A stretch of 64,000 bases of DNA from an uncultured Marvinbryantia sp. (GCA_934394985.1 CAKRRF010000004.1:1-64000), one strand, 5' to 3'. Shown: positions 6,831 through 18,000, counted from the first letter of the stretch. Program-made: numbers and translations. Notes: a model not told the origin generated them from the letters alone.

Positions 6831-9800
6831 ATGAGAAACAGGAAGTATGGAAAAAAGATCCTGAGTGTACTGCTCGCCTGTCAGATGTGTCTGAATGTAC
6901 CGGCAGTGGCACTGGCAGAAGCTGATGAAGTGCTGATCACCGCTGAAGTCACAGATGCAGAAGCGGGTATCATCACAGAAGAGCAGCAGGAAACAGAACT
7001 CGCAGACATGGTGGAAGATGATATTGAAGAAGATATCCTGACAGAAACAGATGTATTTTCTGCGTATGATGTAGAGGAAGACGGAACACAGTTTGCAGAG
7101 GATGCAGAAGAAGAACAGGTATTGGAAGCAGACGAAGAAGTCAGTCCTGTAATGCCGGTAGAAGAAGCTAAAGATATTGAGGTATCAGAAAACGATTTCC
7201 CAACAGAGATCAAAGAAGGGGAAGTCTATAAACTGACAAAAGATATTACTTTGACAGAAGGTCAGCAGATCCAGAATCTGGCAGGAACACTGGACGGACA
7301 GGGACATACCATTACCTTAAGTGGAACTGCACTGGCAGAAAATGTATCCGGAACGATCCAGAACCTGGGCTTGAAGGGGAATGTGAATATGACCACATCT
7401 TATGGTGGAAGTATGGCATGGAAATTGACCGGAACCATACAGAACTGCTATTCTACTGTAAGTATAAAAGATAACTGGAATTCTGTTGGAGGACTGGTTG
7501 GAATCCTGGATGGAGGGATTATTCGTAACTGTTATTATGCGGCAGCATTGGAAATGAATGGCGGAATAGCATATAATGCTTCTGGTGAAAAATCATTAGT
7601 GGAAAATTGCTATTTCCAGTCTGGGAACATGGTGGATTTAATTGCGCAAGGAGCAAAGAATGTGACGGTTAACAGTTGTGCTTCCAAGTCAGCAGAGGAA
7701 CTGAAGACAGAAGCAACGGTTGCGCTTCTGAATACTGGAATGACGAAAACCGGTTATATATTTGCAGTAAATCCAAATGGAGGATTTCCGGTTCTGGTAT
7801 CAGGAGAGGCATCTATTAGTTGGGTGGTACTTGAGAATGCGTTGGAACAGGCCAATTCTTATATAACAACCAAGGAAGATTACACAGAAGAAAGCTGGAA
7901 AGCTTTGGAAGAGGCAGTTGCAGCAGGACGCGCGGTAAAAGAGAACTCAGATGCATCTCAGGAAGAAATCAATCAGGCAGCAGGTGCAATTACAACAGCA
8001 ATCGAAGGATTAAAGAGAAAACCGACTGTAAAACCGGTATCTGTTCCAGAAGATGCAATAAAGATTTCTTCACAGGCAGATTTCTCGAAAACAGATCCAT
8101 CCAAGGGGAAATATTTTGTGTTGACACAGGATATTACAGTGGACAGTAAGTATGTCGATGAAAGCATGTATGCTAATTACTCATCATTTGCCGGAGTATT
8201 AGATGGACAGGGACATACCATTACATTTGATCATGCAGGAGCATTATTTGCAAATCTGGCGCCGGGTGCAATTGTTCAGAATCTGAATCTGGTTGGAACA
8301 ATGACGGGAAATGCCAGTAAAGTATCAGGACCATTTGGTACCAGTGCTGCTGGAGCGTCCATCTTAAATTGTCGAAGTGATATTTCCGGAGCGAACGTGG
8401 CCGGATTTGTTGGCGCTGTCGGTGTTGATTATGGCACAGGTCTTACAGGTGTTATTGCAAACTGCATTGCAGTAGGTGATACCGGAAAGGGAGCGCTTTG
8501 TAACAAAAACAGTAATCAGCATGGAGCGGCAATTATCCAGAACTGTTATTGGTTAGATACACTTGGTGACGGAGCAGGTGCTAAAACAGAGGAAGAAATG
8601 AAGACTCTGACATTGGTAAATGCTTTGAATGCACAAAAAGGAGAATATGGAACTTCATGGGGACAGGGAAGTGATGGTTATCCATACTTTGGAGAAAATC
8701 AGTCCTATAAACCAGGTGTTTTTGAATGGCCGGAAACCAGTGAAAACAAATACAAGCCTACGTTCAAGGCAAATGGTGAAACAGAGGAGGTTGTTCTGGA
8801 AAACAGCCGTCTGGAAGTATCTCCGGATGCAGTAGGCATGGCTAATATTGCAGGAAACTTTGCTCTGCAAGGCTATGATGCACCGGAAGGAAGCAGTCTG
8901 ACTTGGAGCATAAAATCGGCGAAACCATCAAGAGCGTTTAATATTTATGAAGATGGTACTTTCTGTGTGAATGGAACTGGAACTGCTGTTGTAGAAGCAG
9001 TACAGAAAAACAGTGATGAAAGTAGTGAAGTGCTTGCTACAGTTGCGATCCGTTCTATCAGACAGCAGATAACAGATATAAAGCTGTTCATTGACGACAA
9101 AGATGTAACAGATGGCACATTTACAGTAAAAGGTACAGATTATAAGAACATTGCGGTAAAAGCACAGTACAGTGGAAGCGAAGAATATCAGGATGTATCT
9201 TATGCATCGTTCACTTACACAGCTGATGAGGAAGGAACAAAATTACTTAACAATCGTGTAAGTTCTTCTACAGGATTTTCGTTCAAAGAACCTGGAACAG
9301 CTATTTTTACAGTAACAGCAAAAAATCAGCCATCCATCTTTAAAACTGTAACGGTAACATCAGAGTATGTGCCGGTAGAATCCGTAGTTCCGGCTATTTC
9401 CGGTACCCATGTGATTCACGCCAGAAATGCCAACAGTGACGGACAGGAGACAGATGGAAGAGTAGCATATAATCCGATCTTAGGATCTGCAATTGTAACA
9501 CCGGCAAATGCAACCAATGCAGGTAATGTAACAATCACCAGTGATGATCCGGAAGGAACGATTGCCTACTATACCAGCGGACAGAAAGGATACGTACCAA
9601 AGCAGGCCGGAACAGTAACCTTTACAGCAACAATTGAAGATAAAGATCCAAATACGGGAAAAATCAATACCGTTTCCGGAAACAGTACAGTCACATTTGA
9701 ATACAAAAACAAAGTAACATCAGTAGAGCTTGCAGAAAAAGATAAAGAGATCACGGTACAGGCAGGTGAGTCCAGTGAAGCATTCAAAGCAGATGTGAAG

Positions 9801-12089
9801 GGTGAGCTGGATAACGAAGGTTATGATGTTACAGAACCGACATTGAAATGGACTTATAGCCAGAAAGGAATTGCTCAGGTAGTAAGAAGTGGTGGCAGTG
9901 GCTATTGGAAGAAAAATATCAAGACAGATATATATAATGAACAAGATCCTGATTATGGCAGCTATCTTGCAGTAGCGGAATATCAGGTCATGGGTCTGTC
10001 AGAAGGTACTGTTACTGCGATCGGAACACCGATTGATGACAGCAATCATGTGAAACCGGTAGAGATTACCATTACCGTTACAAAAGGCAGTGGAACCGGA
10101 GTTGACGTAAAAGAAGAAGCGAAAAAAGGCGAAAGCGGAGCATTAGATTACATTGAAAAGAATCACTCAGAAAAAGGCTATGCGTATGGAAATGAATGGC
10201 TAATCTATGCCATGAAGCAGAGCGAAAAAGAACTGAGCGAGGAAGTGAAAAACGCATACTATGACTCAGTTGTAAAAGAAATAAAGAAATGGAATGCGTC
10301 ACGAAAACCAACGGATATGGAGCGTGTGGCTCTGGCACTTGCCAGTCTGGGAAAAGACATTACAGATGTAGATGGTGTGAACCTGGCAGCCATGATTTAC
10401 CATTCAGAAAAACTGGGGAACGGATCAAACGAACTGTCCTATGCATTACTGGCTCTGGATGCGGCAAATATCGAGATCCCATCTGATGCCAGATGGTCCA
10501 GAGCAGCTATGATAAAAGAACTGCTGAAGTTCCAGAACAGCAATGGAGGATTTGGACTAACAGATAATAAATCAGCCAGTGTAGATATGACAGCTATGGC
10601 ATTACAGGCGCTTGCACCATACCAGAATCGTGCCGGTGTAAAAGAAGCGATCGATCAGGCACTGGTATATCTGCAGAATCAGATGAGAGATGATTTCGGT
10701 TATGGTAATGCAGAAGCAACCGCACAGGTGCTGTTGGCGTTGACCTGCCTTGGCATTGATCCGACCTCTGTAGAAGCGGGATTTGGAACATCTGACTTTA
10801 ACATGATAACCAATCTGATGAAGTATCAGAATGAAGATGGCGGATTTTCCCATTTAACGAATGATAATAAATCACAGGAAATGTCCACCGGACAGGTATT
10901 ACAGGCACTGCAGGCATATCGCAGCGGTAAGAATACTTACTGGGCGGTAAAAGGTGAATATATCAGTATTATGGTAAGCGTACTTGGAGATGTGCTTCAT
11001 GACAGTGATGGCGATCATAAGATCCATGTTTTATCCAGAGATAATCTGCAGGTATGGTCTGCACAGCGCGAATATCGTGTGGCAAAAGCAGCCACAGCAA
11101 TGGAAGCAATCGATAAAGCATTAGAAGCAGCAGGAATGACTTGCGAAAAGAAATACGAGGGAACCTATATTGCATCCGTTACCAATAAAGATGGAGTGAC
11201 TTTGGAAGAGTTCTCAAACGGAAGATATTCAGGCTGGTTATATAGTGTAAATGGAGAAGGACCGGATGTGAGTGCCAGTGCTTATAAACTGTCAGATGGC
11301 GACGAAGTCGTTTTGCACTATACGGACAATTATTTAATGGAAGGTACACAAGAAGAACATCAGCATAGCTGGAATACAGGTGTTATCACAAAAGCACCAA
11401 CCTGTACAGAAACAGGTATCCGTACTTACAAATGTACATGTGGCGAAACGAAGACAGAGTCTGTTCCGGCAACAGGACACAAATATCATGCATGGACGGT
11501 TACATCTGCAGCAACGGTATTTGCACCGGAAGTACAGACTCGTACATGTTCCGCTTGTGGAAAGACCGAGACACAGAATATTGGCAGTGCAGTAAAAGCA
11601 ACGATCAAGGTGAATGCGACCACGGTACCTCTGAAGGTAAAACAGAAAACAGGCGCACTTAAGGTAACTGATCTGGCAAACGGTGACAGCGTACAGTCCT
11701 ACAAGTCCAGTAATACCAAGATCTTTACAGTAAGTAAGTCTGGAGTGCTGAAAGCAGGTAAGAAGACAGGAAAAGCAACACTGACGATTACGCTTGCCAG
11801 CGGACTTCAGAAGAAAGTGACGGTAAAGGTACAGAAAAAGGCGGTAAGTACAGGCAAGATCACTGGACTTCAGAAAAAAGTAACTCTGAAGAAGGGTGCA
11901 AAGCTGACATTGAAACCGTCTGTGACTCCGATCACTTCCTTACAGAAGTTTACATATAAGACTTCTAACAAGAAGATTGCGACCGTAAGCAAAAAGGGCG
12001 TGATCACAGCGAAAAAGCCAGGAAAGGCTAAGATTACAGTAAAATCTGGTAAAAAGTCATTTACAGTAACTGTAACAGTAAAGAAATAA
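6831..12089 (+). CDS. Giant secreted transcobalamin/intrinsic factor-like protein (alpha/alpha barrel + DUF4430)
   Basis: The protein has 1752 residues. A signal peptide is at 1-29 (hydrophobic core, cut near ALA-EA), then an acidic linker, a GLUG/beta-helix-like domain (about 150-310), a FIVAR-like helical domain (333-397), a second GLUG-like domain (about 450-620), Ig-like domains (about 650-1085), and an alpha/alpha-barrel of prenyltransferase type (about 1100-1370; NGGFG, MTAMALQALAPY). A DUF4430 domain follows (about 1395-1505; SGWLYSVNG and LSDGDEVVLHY), then paired CxC/CxxC modules (1510-1587) and a Lys-rich bacterial Ig-like tail. Barrel plus DUF4430 in this order is the architecture of animal intrinsic factor and transcobalamin, so corrinoid binding at the cell surface is inferred. 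No LPXTG motif was seen. The start at 6831 is chosen over an upstream TTG because of the AAAGAGG site and the signal peptide. Confidence 0.85.
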   Translation: MRNRKYGKKILSVLLACQMCLNVPAVALAEADEVLITAEVTDAEAGIITEEQQETELADMVEDDIEEDILTETDVFSAYDVEEDGTQFAEDAEEEQVLEADEEVSPVMPVEEAKDIEVSENDFPTEIKEGEVYKLTKDITLTEGQQIQNLAGTLDGQGHTITLSGTALAENVSGTIQNLGLKGNVNMTTSYGGSMAWKLTGTIQNCYSTVSIKDNWNSVGGLVGILDGGIIRNCYYAAALEMNGGIAYNASGEKSLVENCYFQSGNMVDLIAQGAKNVTVNSCASKSAEELKTEATVALLNTGMTKTGYIFAVNPNGGFPVLVSGEASISWVVLENALEQANSYITTKEDYTEESWKALEEAVAAGRAVKENSDASQEEINQAAGAITTAIEGLKRKPTVKPVSVPEDAIKISSQADFSKTDPSKGKYFVLTQDITVDSKYVDESMYANYSSFAGVLDGQGHTITFDHAGALFANLAPGAIVQNLNLVGTMTGNASKVSGPFGTSAAGASILNCRSDISGANVAGFVGAVGVDYGTGLTGVIANCIAVGDTGKGALCNKNSNQHGAAIIQNCYWLDTLGDGAGAKTEEEMKTLTLVNALNAQKGEYGTSWGQGSDGYPYFGENQSYKPGVFEWPETSENKYKPTFKANGETEEVVLENSRLEVSPDAVGMANIAGNFALQGYDAPEGSSLTWSIKSAKPSRAFNIYEDGTFCVNGTGTAVVEAVQKNSDESSEVLATVAIRSIRQQITDIKLFIDDKDVTDGTFTVKGTDYKNIAVKAQYSGSEEYQDVSYASFTYTADEEGTKLLNNRVSSSTGFSFKEPGTAIFTVTAKNQPSIFKTVTVTSEYVPVESVVPAISGTHVIHARNANSDGQETDGRVAYNPILGSAIVTPANATNAGNVTITSDDPEGTIAYYTSGQKGYVPKQAGTVTFTATIEDKDPNTGKINTVSGNSTVTFEYKNKVTSVELAEKDKEITVQAGESSEAFKADVKGELDNEGYDVTEPTLKWTYSQKGIAQVVRSGGSGYWKKNIKTDIYNEQDPDYGSYLAVAEYQVMGLSEGTVTAIGTPIDDSNHVKPVEITITVTKGSGTGVDVKEEAKKGESGALDYIEKNHSEKGYAYGNEWLIYAMKQSEKELSEEVKNAYYDSVVKEIKKWNASRKPTDMERVALALASLGKDITDVDGVNLAAMIYHSEKLGNGSNELSYALLALDAANIEIPSDARWSRAAMIKELLKFQNSNGGFGLTDNKSASVDMTAMALQALAPYQNRAGVKEAIDQALVYLQNQMRDDFGYGNAEATAQVLLALTCLGIDPTSVEAGFGTSDFNMITNLMKYQNEDGGFSHLTNDNKSQEMSTGQVLQALQAYRSGKNTYWAVKGEYISIMVSVLGDVLHDSDGDHKIHVLSRDNLQVWSAQREYRVAKAATAMEAIDKALEAAGMTCEKKYEGTYIASVTNKDGVTLEEFSNGRYSGWLYSVNGEGPDVSASAYKLSDGDEVVLHYTDNYLMEGTQEEHQHSWNTGVITKAPTCTETGIRTYKCTCGETKTESVPATGHKYHAWTVTSAATVFAPEVQTRTCSACGKTETQNIGSAVKATIKVNATTVPLKVKQKTGALKVTDLANGDSVQSYKSSNTKIFTVSKSGVLKAGKKTGKATLTITLASGLQKKVTVKVQKKAVSTGKITGLQKKVTLKKGAKLTLKPSVTPITSLQKFTYKTSNKKIATVSKKGVITAKKPGKAKITVKSGKKSFTVTVTVKK

Positions 12090-12107
12090 ACAGATAAATA
12101 CAGAACA

Positions 12108-12158
12108 GAAAATCCCCTCATTCAAATGGATAAAACCTTTGAATGAAGGGATTTTTGT
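12108..12158. terminator. Bidirectional terminator between convergent modules
   Basis: The arms AAATCCCCTCATTCAAA and TTTGAATGAAGGGATTTTT form a long stem with T-tracts on both strands. It serves the transcobalamin-like gene (plus) and the second LRR gene (minus). Confidence 0.9.
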
Positions 12159-12994
12159 TAATCCAGATATTCTACTTTAAATTCATTTTTTTGACAGTAG
12201 CGATCCATTTTCGAGCCACGATAGCAGCGGATAGTGGCTGCGCGATTGATGATCCATTCTCCGATAAAATCCGGATCATGGCGAATTTCCAGTACTTTCA
12301 GTCGGTTGCATCCGTGGAACACCCATTTTCCTACATAGCGGACGCTTTGAGGAAGACAGACATATTCCAGATGATTGCATTTGAAAAATGCGCTTTCGTC
12401 CATTACTTCCAGAGAATCAGGAAGATCCAGTGTGCGGATACCACAAAAATAAAAAGCTTCACGTCCGATGATTTTGATTCCTTCCGGAAGATAGATCTGA
12501 TCCAGAGACTTGCATCGATAAAAGGCACGATCTTCGATCTCAGTAACGCTTTTTGGAAGTACCAGAGAGGTCAGAGACTGACAGCGATAGAATGCATTTT
12601 TCTGGATCAACTGCAGCTGATCTCTCCCACGGAAATCCACAGTCTTCAGCTTCAGATTTTCAGAGAACAGATCTTTCGGCAGGGTATCGACCGATGCTGG
12701 CAGGGTTGCACTGGTCAGCGAAGAACAGCCCGCAAAGGCGGCAGCTCCGATTTCAGATACTTTTGGTGGAAGAGAGAGGGATCTCAGAGAATTGCAGCTG
12801 CGAAAAGCTTTCGCACCGATATGGGAAAGCGATGCAGGAAACTGAATTGTCTCGATCATGTTCTTTTTCTGAAATGCCTCGGAAGCAATTCCTTCTATAT
12901 AGGAAGGAATCCGTGTATTCGTCTGTGCATAGCGAAATGAGGTCCTTTTTGTGATCACTTTGTTGCCCTGAAAACCAGTTGAAAAATCAGACAT
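12158..12994 (-). CDS. BspA-type leucine-rich repeat protein under a cobalamin riboswitch (copy 2)
   Basis: This 278-residue paralogue of the 5263-6096 product has the same LRR_5 repeat layout and a nearly identical C-terminal ~90 residues (LPQSVRYVGKWVFHGCNRLK is shared apart from one residue). The frame extends 44 codons further upstream, but ATG at 12994-12992 with AAAGGAG at the same spacing as in copy 1 is the likely start. No signal peptide is seen, so it is predicted cytoplasmic. Its upstream region holds the second cobalamin riboswitch. Divergent pairing with a transcobalamin-like transcript is repeated exactly, which argues for a shared function in corrinoid acquisition. The biochemical role is unknown. 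Confidence 0.85.
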   Translation of the reverse strand: MSDFSTGFQGNKVITKRTSFRYAQTNTRIPSYIEGIASEAFQKKNMIETIQFPASLSHIGAKAFRSCNSLRSLSLPPKVSEIGAAAFAGCSSLTSATLPASVDTLPKDLFSENLKLKTVDFRGRDQLQLIQKNAFYRCQSLTSLVLPKSVTEIEDRAFYRCKSLDQIYLPEGIKIIGREAFYFCGIRTLDLPDSLEVMDESAFFKCNHLEYVCLPQSVRYVGKWVFHGCNRLKVLEIRHDPDFIGEWIINRAATIRCYRGSKMDRYCQKNEFKVEYLD

Positions 12995-13161
12995 AAAAAA
13001 TACTCCTTTGTGGTAGAAAATCATCTTCCCACAATGGAGTATGGTAAAAACAATCATACAACATACCGCAGCAGGAAAATAAAATGAGAGGAAGGCTTTT
13101 ACTGTACCTGTCAAAAAAGGGTACAAAAATAGAACTACCTCCCAGTCTCCTATTGCGTGTA

Positions 13162-13352
13162 GTTGATGGCAGCAGTTCTAAGCAGGTATTCTGACTCACG
13201 TAGTAACATCGGATCTCCCTTCTCACTTATCTTTAAAGCAATGGATATGAGATACGACTGCACGTATACAGCAGCACGACTGTTCGGGGTTCACACCCGA
13301 TTCCCTCTTAGCCATCCGCAAATCAGTGCGGTGGAACTTAAAACCGGTAATT
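13162..13352 (-). ncRNA. Cobalamin riboswitch upstream of LRR gene copy 2
   Basis: On the minus strand: AGAGGGAATC, GGGTGTGAACCCC, GAACAGTCGTGCTGCTGT and GAGTCAGAATACCTGC, as in copy 1. Downstream an AACTAC/GTAGTT pairing followed by CTATTTTT (about 13120-13160) could be the intrinsic terminator of the expression platform. Confidence 0.9.
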
Positions 13353-13463
13353 ATTGTAAAATGCTATTCAATTCATTATTTCTATTGTACAGGAAACAAA
13401 CAGAAAATGCAATCACTGATAAAAGAGTTTTTATAATTTGAGATATTTATAACAGTGCATTTA

Positions 13464-13492
13464 TTGACAAATATTTGACATCACCGTATAAT
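13464..13492 (+). promoter_or_regulatory. Consensus promoter of the split transcobalamin-like/ECF operon
   Basis: TTGACA (13464-13469), a 17-nt spacer and TATAAT (13487-13492) form a perfect promoter, placed as in copy 1. It should drive the operon 13712-22237 through a leader of about 210 nt. Confidence 0.85.
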
Positions 13493-13519
13493 AATAAGGC
13501 AATAATTATTATATATTAA

Positions 13520-13630
13520 GAAAGTATTCCGTAAACGGATGAAGATGCCGTACAGGAAAATGCGCTGCCGTAGAGTCGGCGGGCGGATGCTTTTTCATAA
13601 ACAGACAAGGTAGCGGTGTATACGCAAAAG
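13520..13630 (+). ncRNA. Structured leader RNA, class not assigned (copy 2)
   Basis: The outer stem GTATTCCG/CGGATGC (13524-13531 with 13584-13590, one bulge) encloses a hairpin ACGG-...-CCGT (13535-13551, loop containing TGAAGAT) and TGCCGTAGAGTCGGCGG (13566-13582), joined by ACAGGAAAATGC. AAGGTA follows at 13607. It has the same architecture as 6620-6735, with stem bases exchanged but pairing kept, which suggests a selected RNA fold. Confidence 0.6.
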
Positions 13631-13639
13631 GACATCTAT

Positions 13640-13690
13640 CAAGTAACAGAAGTCTCCGAGAGGGGGCCTATTTCTGTTACTTTTTTTGTT
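13640..13690 (+). terminator. Leader terminator/attenuator before the split transcobalamin-like operon
   Basis: The arms AAGTAACAGAA and TTTCTGTTACTT are followed by a long T-run ahead of the first start codon. It matches the attenuator at 6738-6782 in place and arm sequence. Confidence 0.85.
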
Positions 13691-13711
13691 TTTAATTAGA
13701 AGGAGGAAAAA

Positions 13712-15034
13712 ATGGAAACAAGAGGAAAAAAGAGATTACTGAATATCATTATGGTACTTCTGATTTTGGTTATTGCAGCAAGCGGAGTGCTGACAGTAGG
13801 CAAGATTCGTGGATGGTTTGATAAACCGGAAGACGTGTATGTAACCAGCGGGCAGACGAAGGGCGTGGTAAACATTCAGAGAAACGGTATTGGATATACA
13901 TTGAGTGCTGATTCATCACTGCAGAATGGAGATGTCATTGAAACAAAAAAAGGTGCACAGGCAGAACTGATCTGGAAGGATCAGGAGAAACTGGTGCTGA
14001 ATGAAAAATCAGAAGTAGTACTTTCGACCTGTGGAGAGGAACAAAATGAACTCCAGATAACGCAGGGAGAAATTTTTGGAGATATGCAGCAGCAGGAAAG
14101 CTTTGATGTGATGTTTGCAGATAATAAGGCTCAGCTGGTCGGTGCTGTATTTTCGGTCAGCGTGCAGTCAGGCAGTAACAACCTGAATCTGTATGCAGGA
14201 GATATCAGTGTAGTGCTGGCGGACGGAACGCAGGAGAGGGTAGAAGCAGGAGAATGTCTTTCTGTGACAGAGAACAGTGACGGAACCACATCCTGTCAGA
14301 TTCAGAAGATACAGGCAGCATCCTTAAATGAGTTTCTCATTACTCAGGCACAGAACTGTGACAGCAAGAACGATCTTTACTTTACAGCAGAAGATCTGCA
14401 AAAAGTGCTGGATGATCGTGCAGCAGAAAAGCAGGCGGCTCTGGAAGCGGCTTTAAAAGCGGAAAAAATCCCAGCAGAAGATAAAAAGGAAAAAGAATCT
14501 GATGCAAAAGAACAGGGTGACGAGACAGAAAGTGAATCCGAAAGTAAAGAAGCAAAAGAAGATTCAGACAGTATGGAAGAATATACATCCGATGAATCCG
14601 GAGAAGGCGGCGATTCGGATGGAAGCAGTAACATGTGTACGATTACGATTCGATGCGATACGATTTTGGATAATCTGGACAACCTGGATGCAGGGAAAGA
14701 AGCTTATGTGCCATCTAACGGTGTGATTTTGGCGACCAGCAGTGTAGAATTTGAGGATGGAGAAACAGTATTTGATGTATTGAATCGTGTATGTGAATAT
14801 GCAGGTATTCAGCTTGAATATTCCTGGACACCACTGTACGACAGCTATTATATAGAAGGGCTCAATCATCTGTATGAATTTGACTGCGGAAATGAATCCG
14901 GATGGATGTATAAGGTGAATGGCTGGTTCCCGAATTATGGATGCTCCAGCTATACTCTGGAGGATGGAGATAATATCGTATGGTGTTATACCTGTAACGG
15001 ATTAGGGGCAGATGTAGGTGGCTCAACGTTTTAA
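13712..15034 (+). CDS. Membrane-anchored FecR-like + DUF4430 (transcobalamin beta-domain-like) protein
   Basis: The protein has 440 residues. An N-terminal membrane anchor lies at about 10-30, then a FecR-like beta-domain at about 45-185 (NGDVIETKKGAQAELIW, QLVGAVFSVSV), an acidic Glu/Ser/Lys linker at about 225-305 and a DUF4430 domain at about 310-440 (SGWMYKVNGWFPNYG, YTLEDGDNIVW). DUF4430 corresponds to the C-terminal beta-domain of transcobalamin. No alpha/alpha barrel is present here; that half is encoded by the next gene 26 nt downstream. Location is predicted at the outer face of the membrane. The start has a strong GGAGG site and the gene follows the leader attenuator directly. Corrinoid binding is inferred from architecture and operon. 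Confidence 0.8.
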   Translation: METRGKKRLLNIIMVLLILVIAASGVLTVGKIRGWFDKPEDVYVTSGQTKGVVNIQRNGIGYTLSADSSLQNGDVIETKKGAQAELIWKDQEKLVLNEKSEVVLSTCGEEQNELQITQGEIFGDMQQQESFDVMFADNKAQLVGAVFSVSVQSGSNNLNLYAGDISVVLADGTQERVEAGECLSVTENSDGTTSCQIQKIQAASLNEFLITQAQNCDSKNDLYFTAEDLQKVLDDRAAEKQAALEAALKAEKIPAEDKKEKESDAKEQGDETESESESKEAKEDSDSMEEYTSDESGEGGDSDGSSNMCTITIRCDTILDNLDNLDAGKEAYVPSNGVILATSSVEFEDGETVFDVLNRVCEYAGIQLEYSWTPLYDSYYIEGLNHLYEFDCGNESGWMYKVNGWFPNYGCSSYTLEDGDNIVWCYTCNGLGADVGGSTF

Positions 15035-15060
15035 TCGAATCAAAGAGGGGGCAGAAAAAT

Positions 15061-18000
15061 ATGAAAGACAGAATGAAACGATTATCGATATTGTTTATGG
15101 CAACAACCCTGTGCACCGGAACGGTGTATGCGCAAAGTGAACCAATCTCTGTGGACGCAGAGATGCAGATGGAAGCGGAGCATTCGGAAGAAGAGAAAGC
15201 GGCAGATCAGAATGAGGGAAATGAGTCCCAGCCTGAAAATACAGAAACCCCGGAATCTGAAAGTCAGACAACAGAACCTCCGGATGCAGAAAGCCAGAGT
15301 CCGGAAAGCGAAGCGCAGACAGAAGCATCGGAGAATCAGACTTCAGAAAGTGAAACGCCATCAGAAGTGACAGAACAGCCAGCTACGGAGAATCCGGGAG
15401 CAGGGGATGAGTCTCAGACGGAGAAGATGACAGAGTCACAGACAGAACAGGAATCTCAGACGGAGAAAGAAACAGAAGTGCAGAAGGCAGAGATGCTTGT
15501 GAAAATATCTGACGGAACGGTTTTGCAAAAAGAAAGACTGGACAGCCCGAAAACGCTGACTGTGGGACAGGAGACGCATCCCGCAGATTATCAGCAGGGT
15601 GTCTGGAAAATAACTGTACCAAAAGGAACGGCTTCTTTACAGATTACAGTTCCGGATCAGAAGGAAGAAGAACTTCTTTTTACGAAATGGAACGGATATC
15701 TGACAGAGTCAGAAAAAAAGTGGTATCTGTGTCCGGATGATCCGACAGAAGATGCATATACAACGCAGGGAAATACCTATACGCTGGATTTGACGAAGTT
15801 TGCTCTTTCGATGGAAGAGATCACAAAGGAACAGCTGGCTGTGTATGGGGAACTGGAAGAAGACCGTGAGTATGCAGAGATTCTTCTGAGTGGAGATGAC
15901 CGGGCAGAACTGCTGCTGGTAGAATTTGCGGCAGACCCTGTGGAGGAAACAACTGAGGAAGAAATCACAGAGAGTACTGCGGAAAGTGAAACAGAAGAGA
16001 ATCGTACAGAAGCTATGACGGAGAACCCGACAGAGAAGGATGAGGCAGCAGAAATTGCTGTATTATCTGCAGATCCGGCGCAGATAAATCAGACATATAC
16101 AGCGGCAGGAAAAAATCTGTCAGATTCAGCAAAAAAATCTGCCCCAACGGTTGCTTCGATCAACGGAGAATGGCAGATTCTCGGACTGACCAGAAGTGGT
16201 CAGCTCAGTGATGAGATTCGCGATAAATATCTGGCAAATGTGATCAATGAATTAAAAAAGACGAACGGAGTACTTCACGCAAAAAAATATACGGAATATT
16301 CCAGAGTCGTTCTGGCTCTTACTTCTATGGGTGTAGATGTGACAAATGTAGCCGGATATAATCTGCTTCAGCCGTTATCGGATTATAAGCAGACCGTATG
16401 GCAGGGAATCAACGGTGCCACATGGGCGTTGATTGCATTTGACAGTCATAATTATGAGATTCCGCAGGCAGAAGCCGGAAAGGAACAGAACAGCAGAGAA
16501 AAACTGATTGCAAATATTCTGGAACAGGAATTATCTACCGGTGGATGGGATCTGTCAGGCAGAAGTGCAGATCCGGATATGACAGCAATGGTTATTCAGG
16601 CACTGGCACCGTACTACAGTACCAATATGCAGGTAAAGGAAGCGGTAGACCGGGGACTGAACCGTCTTTCTTCCATGCAGAAAAGCAGTGGTGCTTTTGC
16701 AACCTATGGGTCAGAGACTTCTGAAAGTTGTTCACAGGTGATCGTAGCGCTGACAGCACTTGGCATTGATCCGAATACAGACAGCCGTTTTGTAAAAAAT
16801 GGAAAGTCTGTGGTAGATGCGCTGCTGAGTTTTGCCAATCGAGATGGCTCATTTCATCATGTCTTAAATGGAGCGGCTAATCAGATGGCAACAGAACAGG
16901 CTTATTATGCACTGACAGCTTATCAGCGATTTACCGGTGGAAAAAATCGTCTCTATGATATGACAGATGTGGAACTGGAGAAGAATGGCGCTTCAGCCGG
17001 TGAAACAGGAAATGGTTCAGAAAATGGCACAGGAAGCGGTACGGGAAGTGGTATAGGAAATGGTTCGGGAAGCGGAGCAGGAAATGGATCGGGAAATGGC
17101 AGCGGAAATGGAACAAAGCCAGATAAGAAAAAGAAAAAAACCACCGGAAGTACGAAAAAGGTTAATCTGACATCCGGAAAGAAGGGCGGCACTTCAGCAG
17201 GCAAGTCAGCGTCTGGCAAGACAGGTGCCGATGCAAAGAAAAAAGAAGCAAAAAAGGACGAAAAGGAGAAAAAAACGTCTGAGAAAAAAACTTCCGAAAA
17301 AAAAGGCGGCACCAAAACGGAAAAAGAAGTGACCAGTTTGATTACAGAGCTGAACGGTCTGTTCCGTAAAACAAAAACATCTGAAAAGCTTCCGGATCAT
17401 GCAGCAGATTATACCGATGCACAGAAGGAACAGGTGCTGGATATTTACCGTGCATACAGTGAACTGACTGATGCGCAGAAAAAAGAAGTGGAACAAAGCA
17501 GCCATTATCAGGATTACCAGGATGCAGTGACAAGCCTGAAAGAAGTGAATCATTATGATGAAGCTGCCGGTATTGATTTAAGAGAGAACGAGGAAGACAT
17601 TCTGCCATGGTATATTCAAGTGGAAGCCAGTGCTCTGAATGTGGAAAAGGAACAGGCAGAGCAGGTCAGCGAAGCCCTGAAAGGTCAGGGTGCGCTTTTG
17701 AATCTGACAGATATTTCTCTGATTGATCTTCTGGATCATACAGAATGGGAACCGGAGGATCTGGTGCGTGTCAGCATTCCACTGGCAGACCTGGGAGATT
17801 ATGAGAATGTAGCGATTGTTCACCTGAAAGAGGATGGAGGTCTGGAATTTATAGAAGGACATATTGCGGGAAGTAATATTGAATTTGATACAGACCGGTT
17901 CTCCAGATTTGGGGTGGCAGGTTATCATGGTTCGATGGAAGAACTGATGAAGACAGAAGAAGGTGCACAGAAGCCTGTCTGGATGTATTTGATTCCGGGA

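Noticed and set aside
6831-12089. The barrel domain as a real prenyltransferase or terpene cyclase
   Set aside because: The protein is secreted, the DDxx-type catalytic motifs of cyclases were not seen, and the DUF4430 neighbour points to a binding role.
12143-12940. Plus-strand frame of 265 codons, and a similar one at 4574-5227
   Set aside because: Both are antisense to well-supported genes (LRR protein and sugar isomerase) and arise from codon bias.
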